Below, in pieces: positions 17,700-26,571 of a stretch of DNA of 64,000 nucleotides (the stretch's first letter is position 1; the number at the start of each line of letters is the position of its first letter). The stretch is from Kosakonia sp. H02 (GTDB taxonomy: Bacteria; Pseudomonadota; Gammaproteobacteria; Enterobacterales; Enterobacteriaceae): positions 620,001 through 684,000 of the forward strand of contig CP131915.1 of assembly GCA_030704225.1 (NCBI GenBank), in the 5' to 3' direction. The position numbers were made by a program, and so were the translations under genes. Below the pieces are notes generated by a model. The model was given only the letters and a program-made list of their open reading frames with translations. It was not told the DNA's origin and searched no databases.

Positions 17700-18128
17700 T
17701 CAGTTCCGCCAGTTAATCATCTCGTCTAATCCAGCGACCAACGCAGGGAAGTAACTTTCATCAATGCCAAAGTAATCTGTGACGACAACACTTTCCGCCG
17801 GATTCTCTGGTCTGAGGATCAATTCCAGACCGACAGCACTGCCTGAAGATACAGGCAAAAAATGCATATTTAACTGATTTTCAGTGCTGTCAAAAACGAT
17901 CCCTGAGTGGGCATTATTATTAATGAGGCTTGTGTGTAATCCCCTAAGGCTTTCCTTTAAATCAATAAGCTCACCGACAAGAAAGGTCGCCTGGTACTGA
18001 GTTTTCAATTCAGGAAGCTGATATTCAACGAAAGTAGTGATCCTGTCATAGGGCGGAGCATCAGGTACATTTTCTCTTTCAAACGGAGAAATCCTCAATG
18101 TCCTTGTTCCGCTAACGATCTCAATCAT
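17700..18128 (-). CDS. Unknown protein, resembles WapI-type immunity proteins
   Basis: A 142-residue acidic soluble protein. Its layout (LVGELIDLKESLRGLH, then GIVFDSTENQLNMHFLP, then VTDYFGIDESYFPALVAGLD) recalls the small immunity proteins linked to contact-dependent toxins of the WapA/Rhs kind; this is a pattern impression, not a database match. A second small gene lies 11 bases upstream in the same direction. No toxin gene is present nearby. Low GC and isolation from core genes suggest transfer. Confidence 0.6.
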   Translation of the reverse strand: MIEIVSGTRTLRISPFERENVPDAPPYDRITTFVEYQLPELKTQYQATFLVGELIDLKESLRGLHTSLINNNAHSGIVFDSTENQLNMHFLPVSSGSAVGLELILRPENPAESVVVTDYFGIDESYFPALVAGLDEMINWRN

Positions 18129-18139
18129 GATTCCCCCGC

Positions 18140-18370
18140 TTATTTGTACAAAAAATGAGTAATGGTCCAGTCTTTTTCACGGACGATAACTTCCAGTGTG
18201 TATTTCTTAGTAACGGAGTAACCGATGCACATGCCGCTTTCATCATCAACAATCGGTTTTGAATTATGAGGCATATGGCGGGGACGGAGTTCAAAGTACT
18301 CGCCTGGTGGCAGGCTGGACTGGAAAGAGTAATAACCGCCGTGCTCTTCCATGGTTAATCCCATTGTCAT
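18140..18370 (-). CDS. Small protein of unknown function
   Basis: A 76-residue protein with no recognised motif. It contains the hydrophilic stretch FELRPRHMPHNSKPIVDDES and ends in ITHFLYK. It precedes the immunity-like gene by 11 bases, so the two are likely one transcript. The start at 18370 has AGGGAAA upstream; an internal ATG at 18355 is possible. It may be part of an effector-immunity remnant. Confidence 0.5.
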   Translation of the reverse strand: MTMGLTMEEHGGYYSFQSSLPPGEYFELRPRHMPHNSKPIVDDESGMCIGYSVTKKYTLEVIVREKDWTITHFLYK

Positions 18371-18473
18371 TATTATGGTTTCCCTGTTCGTTTTAGTTGC
18401 AGTAATGATAATGCGCTTCAGCGGAGGGTTCTACTTCATGTTAGATGGCATTGAGTCCATTAATTTATTCTAG

Positions 18474-18581
18474 CCATCTCAATGGACACGCCCGTTCTGG
18501 CGCTTTGAATGCTGCGCTGGCAGCTTTGAATATCCCAACGTGCTGATTGTGTTCCTGAATGAACTGACGACAGAAGACTGA
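18474..18581 (+). pseudogene. Possible gene relic (C-terminal piece)
   Basis: An open stretch with no start codon runs from a TAG at 18471 to a TGA at 18579. It encodes a coherent protein-like end (PFWRFECCAGSFEYPN, then VLIVFLNELTTED). I do not recognise the family. Its position beside an orphan immunity-like pair suggests decayed accessory DNA. The rest of the 400 bases between 18371 and 18778 shows only the hydrolase promoter region. Confidence 0.3.
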
Positions 18582-18778
18582 ACACCCGGAAATCTCAAAA
18601 AGTACGTGAAACTAAAACGGGTATGCTTGCATTTTTGCTTTTCTGCATCGTCTGTGGCTCCCCTCCGCGCTCAAGCCGCCCGTCATTTTTTTGTCATAAC
18701 TGGCTCACCGTCTTGTCAGAACCCGCTCGCTACACTCACGCCTGTATCGAGAACACATCCCTGTGAGAGGAAATGAGC

Positions 18779-19543
18779 ATGAAACTGAAAAGCAAAGCTG
18801 TACTGAGTATCGTCGCCGCAACCCTGATGATGGCAGGCGTTAGCCAGGCTGCCCTGGCAAAACCGGTGAAAAACATTGTCCTGGTGCACGGAGCCTTTGT
18901 TGATGGCTCGGGGTGGCGACCGGTCTATGACATTCTGAATCGTGATGGCTACAAGGTGACGCTGGTGCAGGAGCCGTTAACCTCGTTCGCCGACGATGTC
19001 GCCGCAACCAAGCGCATTCTGGACAGGCAGGACGGCCCGGTCATTCTGGTCGGCCACAGTTACGGCGGCGCGATTATTACCCAGGCCGGTAATGACCCCA
19101 AAGTTGCCGGGCTGGTTTACATCGCCGCTCATGCGCTGGATGCCGGCGAAAATCGGGCTGAAGTCAGCAAAAAATATCCCAACAGTGCACATCCTTTTAT
19201 CAAGACATCTGACGGCTATGTGATGCTGGATCCGCAATACTATCCTGGCGATTTTGCCGCCGATCTGCCGCGTGAGCAGGCTCAATTTGAAGCGCAGGCG
19301 CAGATACCCACCTCGCCAACGTCGCTTGCGGCGGTCGTGAAGGAAGCCGCCTGGAGAACCAAACCAAGCTGGTATATGGTGGCTAAGTCGGACAAGATAA
19401 TTAACCCCGATCTTGAACGGATGTACGCTAAACGCGCCAAAAGTTACACCGTCGAAGTAGAAGGTAGCCACGCCATTTTTCAGTCTCGTCCCAACGAAGT
19501 CGCGAAGCTGATTGAGCAAGCGGCCAATAGCGCGCAGAAATGA
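18779..19543 (+). CDS. Exported alpha/beta hydrolase (EstC/salicylate-esterase-like)
   Basis: A predicted periplasmic hydrolase of 254 residues. A signal peptide (KSKAVLSIVAATLMMAGVSQ, cleaved near ALA) is followed by the strand-turn motif VLVHGAFVDGSGW and the nucleophile elbow VGHSYGGAI. The last third ends in a catalytic-histidine region VEGSHAIFQSRP. This is the plant salicylic-acid-binding-protein-2-like branch of the fold. Of two ATGs I prefer 18779, because GAGAGG then sits 8 bases upstream. A two-component system starts 40 bases downstream, suggesting shared control. Confidence 0.85.
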   Translation: MKLKSKAVLSIVAATLMMAGVSQAALAKPVKNIVLVHGAFVDGSGWRPVYDILNRDGYKVTLVQEPLTSFADDVAATKRILDRQDGPVILVGHSYGGAIITQAGNDPKVAGLVYIAAHALDAGENRAEVSKKYPNSAHPFIKTSDGYVMLDPQYYPGDFAADLPREQAQFEAQAQIPTSPTSLAAVVKEAAWRTKPSWYMVAKSDKIINPDLERMYAKRAKSYTVEVEGSHAIFQSRPNEVAKLIEQAANSAQK

Positions 19544-19583
19544 GTGATCGCCGCTGCGCAGGGAAATACGTCCAGGAGCCATG

Positions 19584-20258
19584 ATGAAAATATTGGTGAT
19601 AGAAGACGAACCCAAAGCGCGTGAGTATATGCGCAGCGGATTAACCGAGTCCGGTTATGTGGTTGATGTCGCTATAGATGGCCAGGAGGGGCTGTTTATG
19701 GCGCAGGAACACTATTACGATCTCATCGTGCTGGATGTCATGATGCCCCGGATGAATGGCTGGGAGGTGATGGCGCAGCTGGATAAACAGCTCGACACGC
19801 CGGTGATTTTCCTCACCGCCAAAGGCACCTTAGAGGACAAAATCAAAGGGCTGGAACTCGGCGCCGATGATTACCTGGTCAAACCATTTTCTTTTGCCGA
19901 GCTACTGGCGCGTATCCGCACCGCCCTGCGCCGTGGCGGGCAGGCAAAGCGCGAAGAACAACTTGAGGTTGGCGATCTGCGCCTGAATATCACCACGCGC
20001 CGGGTGGAACGGGCTGGCGTGCGCCTGGATCTGACCAACAAAGAGTTCAATTTATTGCAACTATTTATGCTCAACGCCGGCCAGGTGCTGACCCGAACCC
20101 TGATTGCCTCGCGCGTCTGGGATATGAATTTTGACAGCGATACCAACGTCGTCGATGTGGCTGTACGCCGCCTGCGCCAAAAAGTGGATGCGCCCTTTGC
20201 CGTTCCACTGATTCATACCGTGCACGGCGTGGGTTATTGCTGTGAGGAGCAGCAATGA
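19584..20258 (+). CDS. OmpR-family response regulator (CusR/HprR-like)
   Basis: A DNA-binding response regulator of 224 residues. The receiver domain has the acidic pair at IEDE, the phospho-acceptor in LIVLDVMMPRMNGW (about residue 51) and the lysine in VKPFSFAELLARIR. The winged-helix domain contains LTNKEFNLLQLFMLNAGQVL, with TNVVDVAVRRLRQKVD and the end IHTVHGVGYCC. This resembles heavy-metal and oxidant regulators such as CusR and HprR. The ATG at 19584 has AGGAG at a good distance. The sensor gene overlaps it by four bases. Confidence 0.9.
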   Translation: MKILVIEDEPKAREYMRSGLTESGYVVDVAIDGQEGLFMAQEHYYDLIVLDVMMPRMNGWEVMAQLDKQLDTPVIFLTAKGTLEDKIKGLELGADDYLVKPFSFAELLARIRTALRRGGQAKREEQLEVGDLRLNITTRRVERAGVRLDLTNKEFNLLQLFMLNAGQVLTRTLIASRVWDMNFDSDTNVVDVAVRRLRQKVDAPFAVPLIHTVHGVGYCCEEQQ

Positions 20259-21685
20259 GAAATCTGGCAATCAGCACCCGGTTATCACTGATGATGGGGG
20301 TCGCCGTTCTGGTGGTGTTGATCGGGGTGGGTACGGCGCTTTATCGCTCTCTCTGCCAGCAGCTCAGCATTCGTGACGACACCGCCTTACTCAACCGTCT
20401 GGATCAGATCCGCACGCTGGTGCTTGACGAAGATGTCCAGCAGATCATCCGCAAAAAGCCACACTTGTTTACCAATATGCTGGGCAACACCGAATCACTG
20501 CTGGTGCTGCGTTTTCCCGGCCACCCCCCGCTGATTGAAGTGAATTCCACTCAGCGTCCGTTGCCAGAGCTGATGCCCGTGGTTGCCAGCCAGCCGCTTA
20601 AGCTCACCGATGTCCATCACCAGCAGACACAAAATGGCGTTCCCTTTATCTCAGCAGCGGCGTTGGCGATGACGGGTCAACCTGCGCGTCAGCTCGAAAT
20701 TATTACCGGCAGGCTGATGACCGAGCGGACACAAATGCAGGCGAGTTACCTTCGCCAGATTATCCTGATTACTCTGTGTGCCGCGCTGGCGGTAATTGCC
20801 CTTAGCGCACTGCTGGCCCGGCGCAGCCTGCGACCTTTGCAGCGTCTGGCCCGCGAAACATCCGCCATTGGCGTGCGCCACCTGGGGCATCGCATCGCGC
20901 TGCACAACACCCCCGCTGAGTTGCGGCCACTGATTAGCGCGTTTAATCAGATGTTGGACAGGCTGGAGACCAGCTTTCAACAGCTCAGCCAGGTCAGCGC
21001 TGATATGGCCCACGATCTGCGCACGCCAATCAGTAATTTACTGGGGCAAACCGAGATCGCGCTGACGCAAAAGCGTACCGAAAGCTATTACACCGGCCTG
21101 CTGGGTTCTAATTTTGAAGAGCTGGTGCGCCTGTCGACCATGATCGACAAAATGTTATTCCTCGCCCGGGCAGAAAATGCCAGCCAGGCGATTAACAAGG
21201 CGCTGATATCCCTTGAGCAGGTTCTCTGTCCGCTGGCGGATTATTTTGAAGGCCCGGCAGAGGAACGGCACATCACCCTGCGCTTTTCGGTTGCAGGAAA
21301 TATCATGGCCGACGCCGACCTGCTCCAGCGCGCCATCGCTAATCTGTTAGCGAATGCTATCCGCTACGCTGACAGCCATAGCGAAATACAGATTGAGGCA
21401 CGCCACCAGCCCGACGGCGTGTTGCTTAGCGTCACCAATGACGGCGAGGCGATCCCCCCTGAGCAGCAGGAAAGACTATTTGACCGCTTCTGGCGTGCAG
21501 ACAGCGCACGCCACGCGTCGCAAAACAGCAGCGGGCTGGGTCTTTCAATTGTTCGCAGTATTATGCAACTGCACCAGGGGCGCTGTGGCGTAAATTGCGA
21601 ACAGCACCAGACGCGCTTCTGGCTGCTCTTTCCCCATGCCAGCCCCGTTTCCGGTCAGATTAAGGATGCTTTCAGTCAACGATAA
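20255..21685 (+). CDS. Heavy-metal-type sensor histidine kinase
   Basis: A membrane sensor kinase of 476 residues. Helix 1 (SLMMGVAVLVVLIGVGTALY) and helix 2 (IILITLCAALAVIALSALLA) enclose a periplasmic loop of roughly 130 residues. A HAMP region follows, then the phospho-histidine in MAHDLRTPISNLLGQTE, the N box NLLANAIRYA, and the G box GLGLSIVRSIMQLHQG. It belongs to the CusS/HprS group. It is coupled to the regulator gene by an ATGA overlap. The ligand is unknown; the neighbouring exported hydrolase is a candidate target gene. Confidence 0.9.
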   Translation: MRNLAISTRLSLMMGVAVLVVLIGVGTALYRSLCQQLSIRDDTALLNRLDQIRTLVLDEDVQQIIRKKPHLFTNMLGNTESLLVLRFPGHPPLIEVNSTQRPLPELMPVVASQPLKLTDVHHQQTQNGVPFISAAALAMTGQPARQLEIITGRLMTERTQMQASYLRQIILITLCAALAVIALSALLARRSLRPLQRLARETSAIGVRHLGHRIALHNTPAELRPLISAFNQMLDRLETSFQQLSQVSADMAHDLRTPISNLLGQTEIALTQKRTESYYTGLLGSNFEELVRLSTMIDKMLFLARAENASQAINKALISLEQVLCPLADYFEGPAEERHITLRFSVAGNIMADADLLQRAIANLLANAIRYADSHSEIQIEARHQPDGVLLSVTNDGEAIPPEQQERLFDRFWRADSARHASQNSSGLGLSIVRSIMQLHQGRCGVNCEQHQTRFWLLFPHASPVSGQIKDAFSQR

Positions 21686-21960
21686 AGACGATCTTGCCCT
21701 GAATATTCCCTCGGGATGCCCGTTCGTGTGCTGCCGCAGCGTCCGACAGAGGATACGTACTGTCTGTCACCACGCGCAATGTGCCGTTTTCAAGCAACCG
21801 CCCTGCTTCGGCAAGTTGTTTTCCGCTGGAGCGAACCTGTTTTGATGACACCGTAATACCGCGACGGGCGGCTTCATTGTGTCCGGAAAAGCCCAGCGGG
21901 TTAACCAGGTAAAGCAACCCGCCAAGTTTGATGATAGTCAGAAAACGTTCCATATTCGGG
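21672..21960 (-). pseudogene. C-terminal relic of a zinc-type alcohol dehydrogenase/quinone reductase
   Basis: About 85 codons encode the end of a medium-chain oxidoreductase (GGLLYLVNPLGFSGHNEAAR, then LAEAGRLLENGTLRVVTDS and AHERASRGNIQGKIVFIVD). A normal enzyme has about 330 residues. The open frame continues to 22079, but the upstream residues do not look like the family. The relic overlaps the sensor kinase end by 14 bases. Confidence 0.7.
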
Positions 21961-22079
21961 CGGCAGTGCGCGATAACCCTCGCGCAGATAAAGATCCGGT
22001 GGGTTGATGCTCGCCGCATGTACGCAAACCCGACAGTACGCGCCTTTTTGAACCTGTTATTTGACTCGCATAACAGCAT

Positions 22080-22343
22080 CCAGCCAGCCTGCTATTGATT
22101 TAAATGTGTGGGTGAGGAGCAGATGTTAGCCATACAGTTTGGTATTGCGTTATTTAAAGATCCACCTGGGCTTTAACCTGATTCTGTGAAGCACCAGCAC
22201 AAATTCACATCAATTATGCGGTCAATTCAAAAACGGGTAGTAGATCCTCATGTCTTCAGCGCGTTAATCTGCCTGCACATAATTACTTTCCCTCTTGCTG
22301 CGGATATAGCTTTTTGCTTTCGCGAAACTCATGGAGTTGAGAA
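22080..22343. other. Intergenic region before the helicase gene, no gene seen
   Basis: About 260 AT-rich bases with no convincing coding frame. It should contain the promoter of the helicase gene. No strong hairpin was noticed. Confidence 0.4.
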
Positions 22344-25031
22344 ATGGTCACCGTCTTCGTTGATGGAGAGAATAAAACCGCAAATATTGTCGACTGGACT
22401 CTGTATTCGGATAAAAACGGCTGTGTGCAATTGGCTTGCCATTTCCGTTCCGGCAAAAAATACATCCGCCCTTTTAGTGCTTGTCGCGTCGAACCCACCC
22501 TCCCGTCTGCCAGCAAAAAATTCATCAAAAAAGGCCAGTCGGATGTCCAGGTTATTGAGAACGCGCAGGTTGTTGGCAATAAGTATGTCCTGATTAACTA
22601 CCCCAACTCTGCACGCTGGTATGTCTTCAAACAGGACGATGTTCAGCTCCTCGCTGAAACGCAACTGAAACAGGGCACTGTTTTTTCTTATTTCCGTGAT
22701 ATTGCCGAGCAGCGCTGGCAGGATGCCCGCGAGGATAAAAAAATCATTCCGGAAAATACCCTCCGGCAATTAGACAAAATCATCGCCGACCCGGAAACCG
22801 TCCTGGAAGCGTATTGCAATGGCAAAAATGCCGTACGCAACGGGCTTGACAGCTATATCTACCCTTTTGGCCTGAATGAAAGCCAGATGCAGGCTGTCGA
22901 AAAAGCATTCAGTGCGCAAATTTCCGTAATTGAAGGGCCTCCTGGCACCGGAAAAACGCAAACTATTCTTAATATTCTGGCGAATATCCTTCTGCAAAAT
23001 GGTCGCGTCGCCATCGTCTCGAACAACAACACCGCCGTAGACAATGTTTATGAAAAGTTAGCGAAAGTGAATCTGGATTATGTTGTGGCAAAACTCGGAA
23101 GCGCTGATAACCGCGTGAAGTTTTTCGCCGCCCAGCCGGAAAAACCCGACGCGTCCCCCGATCCTGCGCCTACAAAAGAATCCTTACATGCGCAGATAGC
23201 TCAGTTAAAACAGTATTTACGCGTGCAAAATGAGGTCGCACAACTGCGAGCCTCGATAGACGAGTTACGCATTGAAGAAAAATACCTCAGCCAGTGGCTT
23301 GTAGGTGAAGGCATCGAAAACTTGCCGGATGTAAAGCGTTACGGTTTTACTCAACAGAAAATGACCGATCTGATGGCATTCCTTCAGTCACTTGCTGAAG
23401 ATGGCCTCAGTTGGCGCAACCGGCTGGCGCTGTTATTTAAGTTTGGCATGGTCAGAACGGCGTCGTTAAACACCGCCGCAAAGCGTCAGGTAATATTTTT
23501 TGCCCTGCAACGTCACTATTACGCCACGCGTTTGCAGCAGGCGTGTGATGAACTGACAGAAAAAGATCTGTTTTTAACCCGCAACGATGTCGCGACGATG
23601 CAAGAGCGCGTTACATCAGGATCGCTGGCATTTATTCGTCAACATCTGGAAAAGTCCATCAGGCAGGGTGCGGATGTAGATGACGAGAACTATCGCAATA
23701 AATTTGAGGAATTCGCCAGTCGTTACCCCATTATGGGCAGTAGCACGCATTCCATAATCAATTCTCTGGCTCCCGGTGTGTTACTGGATTACGTCATCAT
23801 TGATGAAGCCTCGCAACAAGATATCGTTCCGGGGATCCTGGCATTCGCCTGCGCCCGAAACGTTATTGTTGTGGGTGATCGTAAACAGCTTCCCCATGTT
23901 CCGGAAAAGACGGACCTCCCTGCTCCCGCGCCGCATTACGATTGTGCCAGTAAAAGCCTGCTGGACTCACTTTTTGGCCTGTATGGCAACGCACTGCCAG
24001 TAACATTGTTGAAAGAACATTATCGTTGCCATCCCAAAATCATTCATTTCTGCAATAAACAGTTTTACGACAACCAATTGATTGTGATGACTCGCGACAA
24101 GGGCGAATCAGCTCTTTCGTTAATCGTAACGGCCAAAGGTAATCATGAACGACGTAAAAGCAATCTGCGTGAACTGGAGTCACTGATGGCGCTGGATTGG
24201 GATAGCACGACCAACCGGGGTTTCATTGCGCCGTACAATGCCCAGGTCAACCTTTCGCAGCGCACATTACCCGCTGAATTTATTAGCTCAACGGTGCATA
24301 AATTCCAGGGGCGTGAATGTGAGGAGGTTGTCTTTTCAACGGTTATCGATAAAAAAGCCGACGCCAAAGCGCTCGAGTTTGTTGATGACCCACATTTGAT
24401 CAATGTCGCCGTCTCGCGGGCGCAAAAACATTTCACTCTTGTCACCGGAGATAATGTCTTTGCGGGTAACAATAAGCATATCGCCGCACTGGTTCGCTAT
24501 ATGACCTATTACGCCGATGATTCCGGGGTGCATTACAGCCCTGTCGTTAGCGCTTTCGATTTGTTGTATGAGGAATACGATCGTTCGTTAGAAAAACTCA
24601 ACGCGCGACTTAACCCGAAAGATTCGCCGTATCGCTCTGAACAAATTGCCATGCGGATAATTAAAGACGTGCTTGTGCAACCGGCTTATGCCGCGATTAC
24701 TGTTCACCAACAGATCCTGTTGAGGCAGTTGGTGACCAATTTCGATAATCGCTTTAACGAACGTCAGAAAGAATTTATGACCCAGGGCGCAAGCTGCGAT
24801 TTCGTTTTTTATTATCGCGTTGGAAAACAACCTTTCGCCGTCATTGAGGTCGATGGACATTATCATGACACGCACGAACAACATGAACGCGATGTATTGA
24901 AAGAGGCCATTTTGACCGCGAGCGGGATTCGCTTGCTGAGGCTCAGAACCATTGATAGCAAGATTGAATCTAAAATCACCTCATTCCTGCTGGGAAGCAT
25001 GCAGAATAATCGCATCGAATTAGCGGGTTGA
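22344..25031 (+). CDS. SF1 DNA2-type helicase with C-terminal nuclease-like (DUF2726) domain
   Basis: A large cytosolic protein of 895 residues. An N-terminal region of about 180 residues is followed by Walker A GPPGTGKTQ (from residue 198), a coiled-coil-like insertion around residues 270-310, Walker B IIDEASQQD (near 486), the DRKQLPHV motif, the arginine-rich motif KEHYRCHPKIIHFCN, and helicase motifs VHKFQGRECEEV and NVAVSRAQKHFTLVTG. The C-terminus (from about 790) has a restriction-nuclease-like core FAVIEVDGHYHDTHEQHERD. The ribosome site is GGAGTTGAG. It stands alone in accessory DNA; a role in phage or plasmid defence is plausible but unproven. Confidence 0.85.
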   Translation: MVTVFVDGENKTANIVDWTLYSDKNGCVQLACHFRSGKKYIRPFSACRVEPTLPSASKKFIKKGQSDVQVIENAQVVGNKYVLINYPNSARWYVFKQDDVQLLAETQLKQGTVFSYFRDIAEQRWQDAREDKKIIPENTLRQLDKIIADPETVLEAYCNGKNAVRNGLDSYIYPFGLNESQMQAVEKAFSAQISVIEGPPGTGKTQTILNILANILLQNGRVAIVSNNNTAVDNVYEKLAKVNLDYVVAKLGSADNRVKFFAAQPEKPDASPDPAPTKESLHAQIAQLKQYLRVQNEVAQLRASIDELRIEEKYLSQWLVGEGIENLPDVKRYGFTQQKMTDLMAFLQSLAEDGLSWRNRLALLFKFGMVRTASLNTAAKRQVIFFALQRHYYATRLQQACDELTEKDLFLTRNDVATMQERVTSGSLAFIRQHLEKSIRQGADVDDENYRNKFEEFASRYPIMGSSTHSIINSLAPGVLLDYVIIDEASQQDIVPGILAFACARNVIVVGDRKQLPHVPEKTDLPAPAPHYDCASKSLLDSLFGLYGNALPVTLLKEHYRCHPKIIHFCNKQFYDNQLIVMTRDKGESALSLIVTAKGNHERRKSNLRELESLMALDWDSTTNRGFIAPYNAQVNLSQRTLPAEFISSTVHKFQGRECEEVVFSTVIDKKADAKALEFVDDPHLINVAVSRAQKHFTLVTGDNVFAGNNKHIAALVRYMTYYADDSGVHYSPVVSAFDLLYEEYDRSLEKLNARLNPKDSPYRSEQIAMRIIKDVLVQPAYAAITVHQQILLRQLVTNFDNRFNERQKEFMTQGASCDFVFYYRVGKQPFAVIEVDGHYHDTHEQHERDVLKEAILTASGIRLLRLRTIDSKIESKITSFLLGSMQNNRIELAG

Positions 25032-25211
25032 TACGAGTTTTTATCTACCCCGCAGGCGGTTAACAACGCAACTGTACAAAAGGGTTTTCACCTGTGGGTT
25101 GTCGCTGTAGTCTCAGTAGCGGCTTAAATTTTGCTGCGTACGATGTGAGTAACCTTTCCCCCATTTTAATAACTAAAAATTCTGGAAATCTGAGGACCGA
25201 ACAGGACAACT

Positions 25212-26528
25212 ATGGACTCCACGCTCATTACAACCCGCCCCGATGAGGAGACTCCTTCCTTTAACCGTGCCCGCCGTGCTGCCTGGGGCAGCTTCGCTGG
25301 CGCGGTAGTCGACTGGTTCGATTTTTTACTCTACGGCATCACCGCAGCACTGGTGTTTAACAGCGAGTTTTTCCCGCAAATCGACCCGGCCATGGGCACG
25401 CTGGCCGCCTTCGCCACCTTTGGCGTCGGCTTCTTATTCCGCCCGCTCGGCGGCATTGTCTTCGGCCATTTTGGCGACCGTCTGGGCCGCAAACGGATGC
25501 TGATGATGACCGTCTGGATGATGGGCATCGCCACCGCCTGTATCGGTATTCTCCCCTCGTTCGCCACCATTGGCTGGTGGGCACCGGCACTGCTGGTCAT
25601 TCTGCGCGCTATTCAGGGGTTTGCTGTGGGCGGCGAATGGGGCGGTGCGGCACTGCTGGCCGTGGAAAGCGCCCCCGCCGGGAAAAAAGCCTTCTACAGT
25701 AGCGGCATTCAGGTCGGTTATGGCGTTGGTTTGCTGCTCTCGACCGGGCTTGTGTCGCTTATCAGTAGCCTGACCACCAACGAACAGTTCCTCAGTTGGG
25801 GCTGGCGTCTGCCGTTCCTGTTCAGCATTGTGCTGGTGCTGGGTGCATTGTGGGTGCGTAACGGGATGGAAGAGTCTGCCGAGTTCGAACGCGCGCAGGC
25901 TGAACAGCCGAAACAGGTGAAAAAACGCCTGCCGGTATTTGAAGCGCTGGCTCGTCATCCAGGGGCATTTTTGAAAATTATCGCCCTGCGCCTGTGCGAA
26001 CTGCTGACCATGTATATCGTGACCGCCTTTGCGCTTAATTACTCGACGCAAAACTTAGGCCTGCCGCGCGAGCTGTTCCTGAATATCGGATTATTGGTCG
26101 GCGGCGTCAGTTGCCTGACTATTCCCTTGTTCGCCTGGATGGCGGATCGCTTTGGTCGTCGGCGCATCTATATTACCGGCGCGCTAATCGGAGCGCTCAG
26201 CGCCTTCCCTTTCTTTATGGCGCTGGAAGCCCGCTCGATTGTCGTTGTGGTTATTTTCGCGCTGCTGCTGGCAAATATCGCCCACGATATGGTGGTCTGC
26301 GTTCAGCAACCGATGTTTACGGAAATGTTCGGCGCGAGTTACCGCTATAGCGGCGCGGGTGTGGGCTACCAGGTTGCCAGTGTGGTCGGCGGTGGTTTTA
26401 CGCCGTTTATTGCCGCCGCGCTGCTGACCTTCTCCGGCGGCGAGTGGCATACCGTGGCTATTTACCTGATGGTGGGTTGTCTGCTCTCAGCCATCACGGC
26501 AATTTTTATTAAACCGCAGCCTCGTTAA
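25212..26528 (+). CDS. shiA: Shikimate transporter ShiA
   Basis: A proton-coupled shikimate importer of the major facilitator superfamily, 438 residues as in E. coli. The N-terminus MDSTLITTRPDEET and the block GSFAGAVVDWFDFLLYGITA match ShiA, as do the MFS motif FGHFGDRLGRKRM and the late stretch MVVCVQQPMFTEMFGASYRY. Twelve membrane helices are expected. In E. coli shiA is followed by amn; here cbl and nac follow instead, convergently, across a shared terminator. Confidence 0.94.
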   Translation: MDSTLITTRPDEETPSFNRARRAAWGSFAGAVVDWFDFLLYGITAALVFNSEFFPQIDPAMGTLAAFATFGVGFLFRPLGGIVFGHFGDRLGRKRMLMMTVWMMGIATACIGILPSFATIGWWAPALLVILRAIQGFAVGGEWGGAALLAVESAPAGKKAFYSSGIQVGYGVGLLLSTGLVSLISSLTTNEQFLSWGWRLPFLFSIVLVLGALWVRNGMEESAEFERAQAEQPKQVKKRLPVFEALARHPGAFLKIIALRLCELLTMYIVTAFALNYSTQNLGLPRELFLNIGLLVGGVSCLTIPLFAWMADRFGRRRIYITGALIGALSAFPFFMALEARSIVVVVIFALLLANIAHDMVVCVQQPMFTEMFGASYRYSGAGVGYQVASVVGGGFTPFIAAALLTFSGGEWHTVAIYLMVGCLLSAITAIFIKPQPR

Positions 26529-26539
26529 CCAAAAACACA

Positions 26540-26561
26540 AAGCCTGCTTTGCGGCAGGCTT
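26540..26561. terminator. Bidirectional terminator between shiA and cbl
   Basis: Eight-base arms AAGCCTGC and GCAGGCTT with a 6-base loop, followed by seven T on the plus strand and preceded by an A-rich stretch that serves the minus strand. Confidence 0.85.
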
Positions 26562-26571
26562 TTTTTTACGC

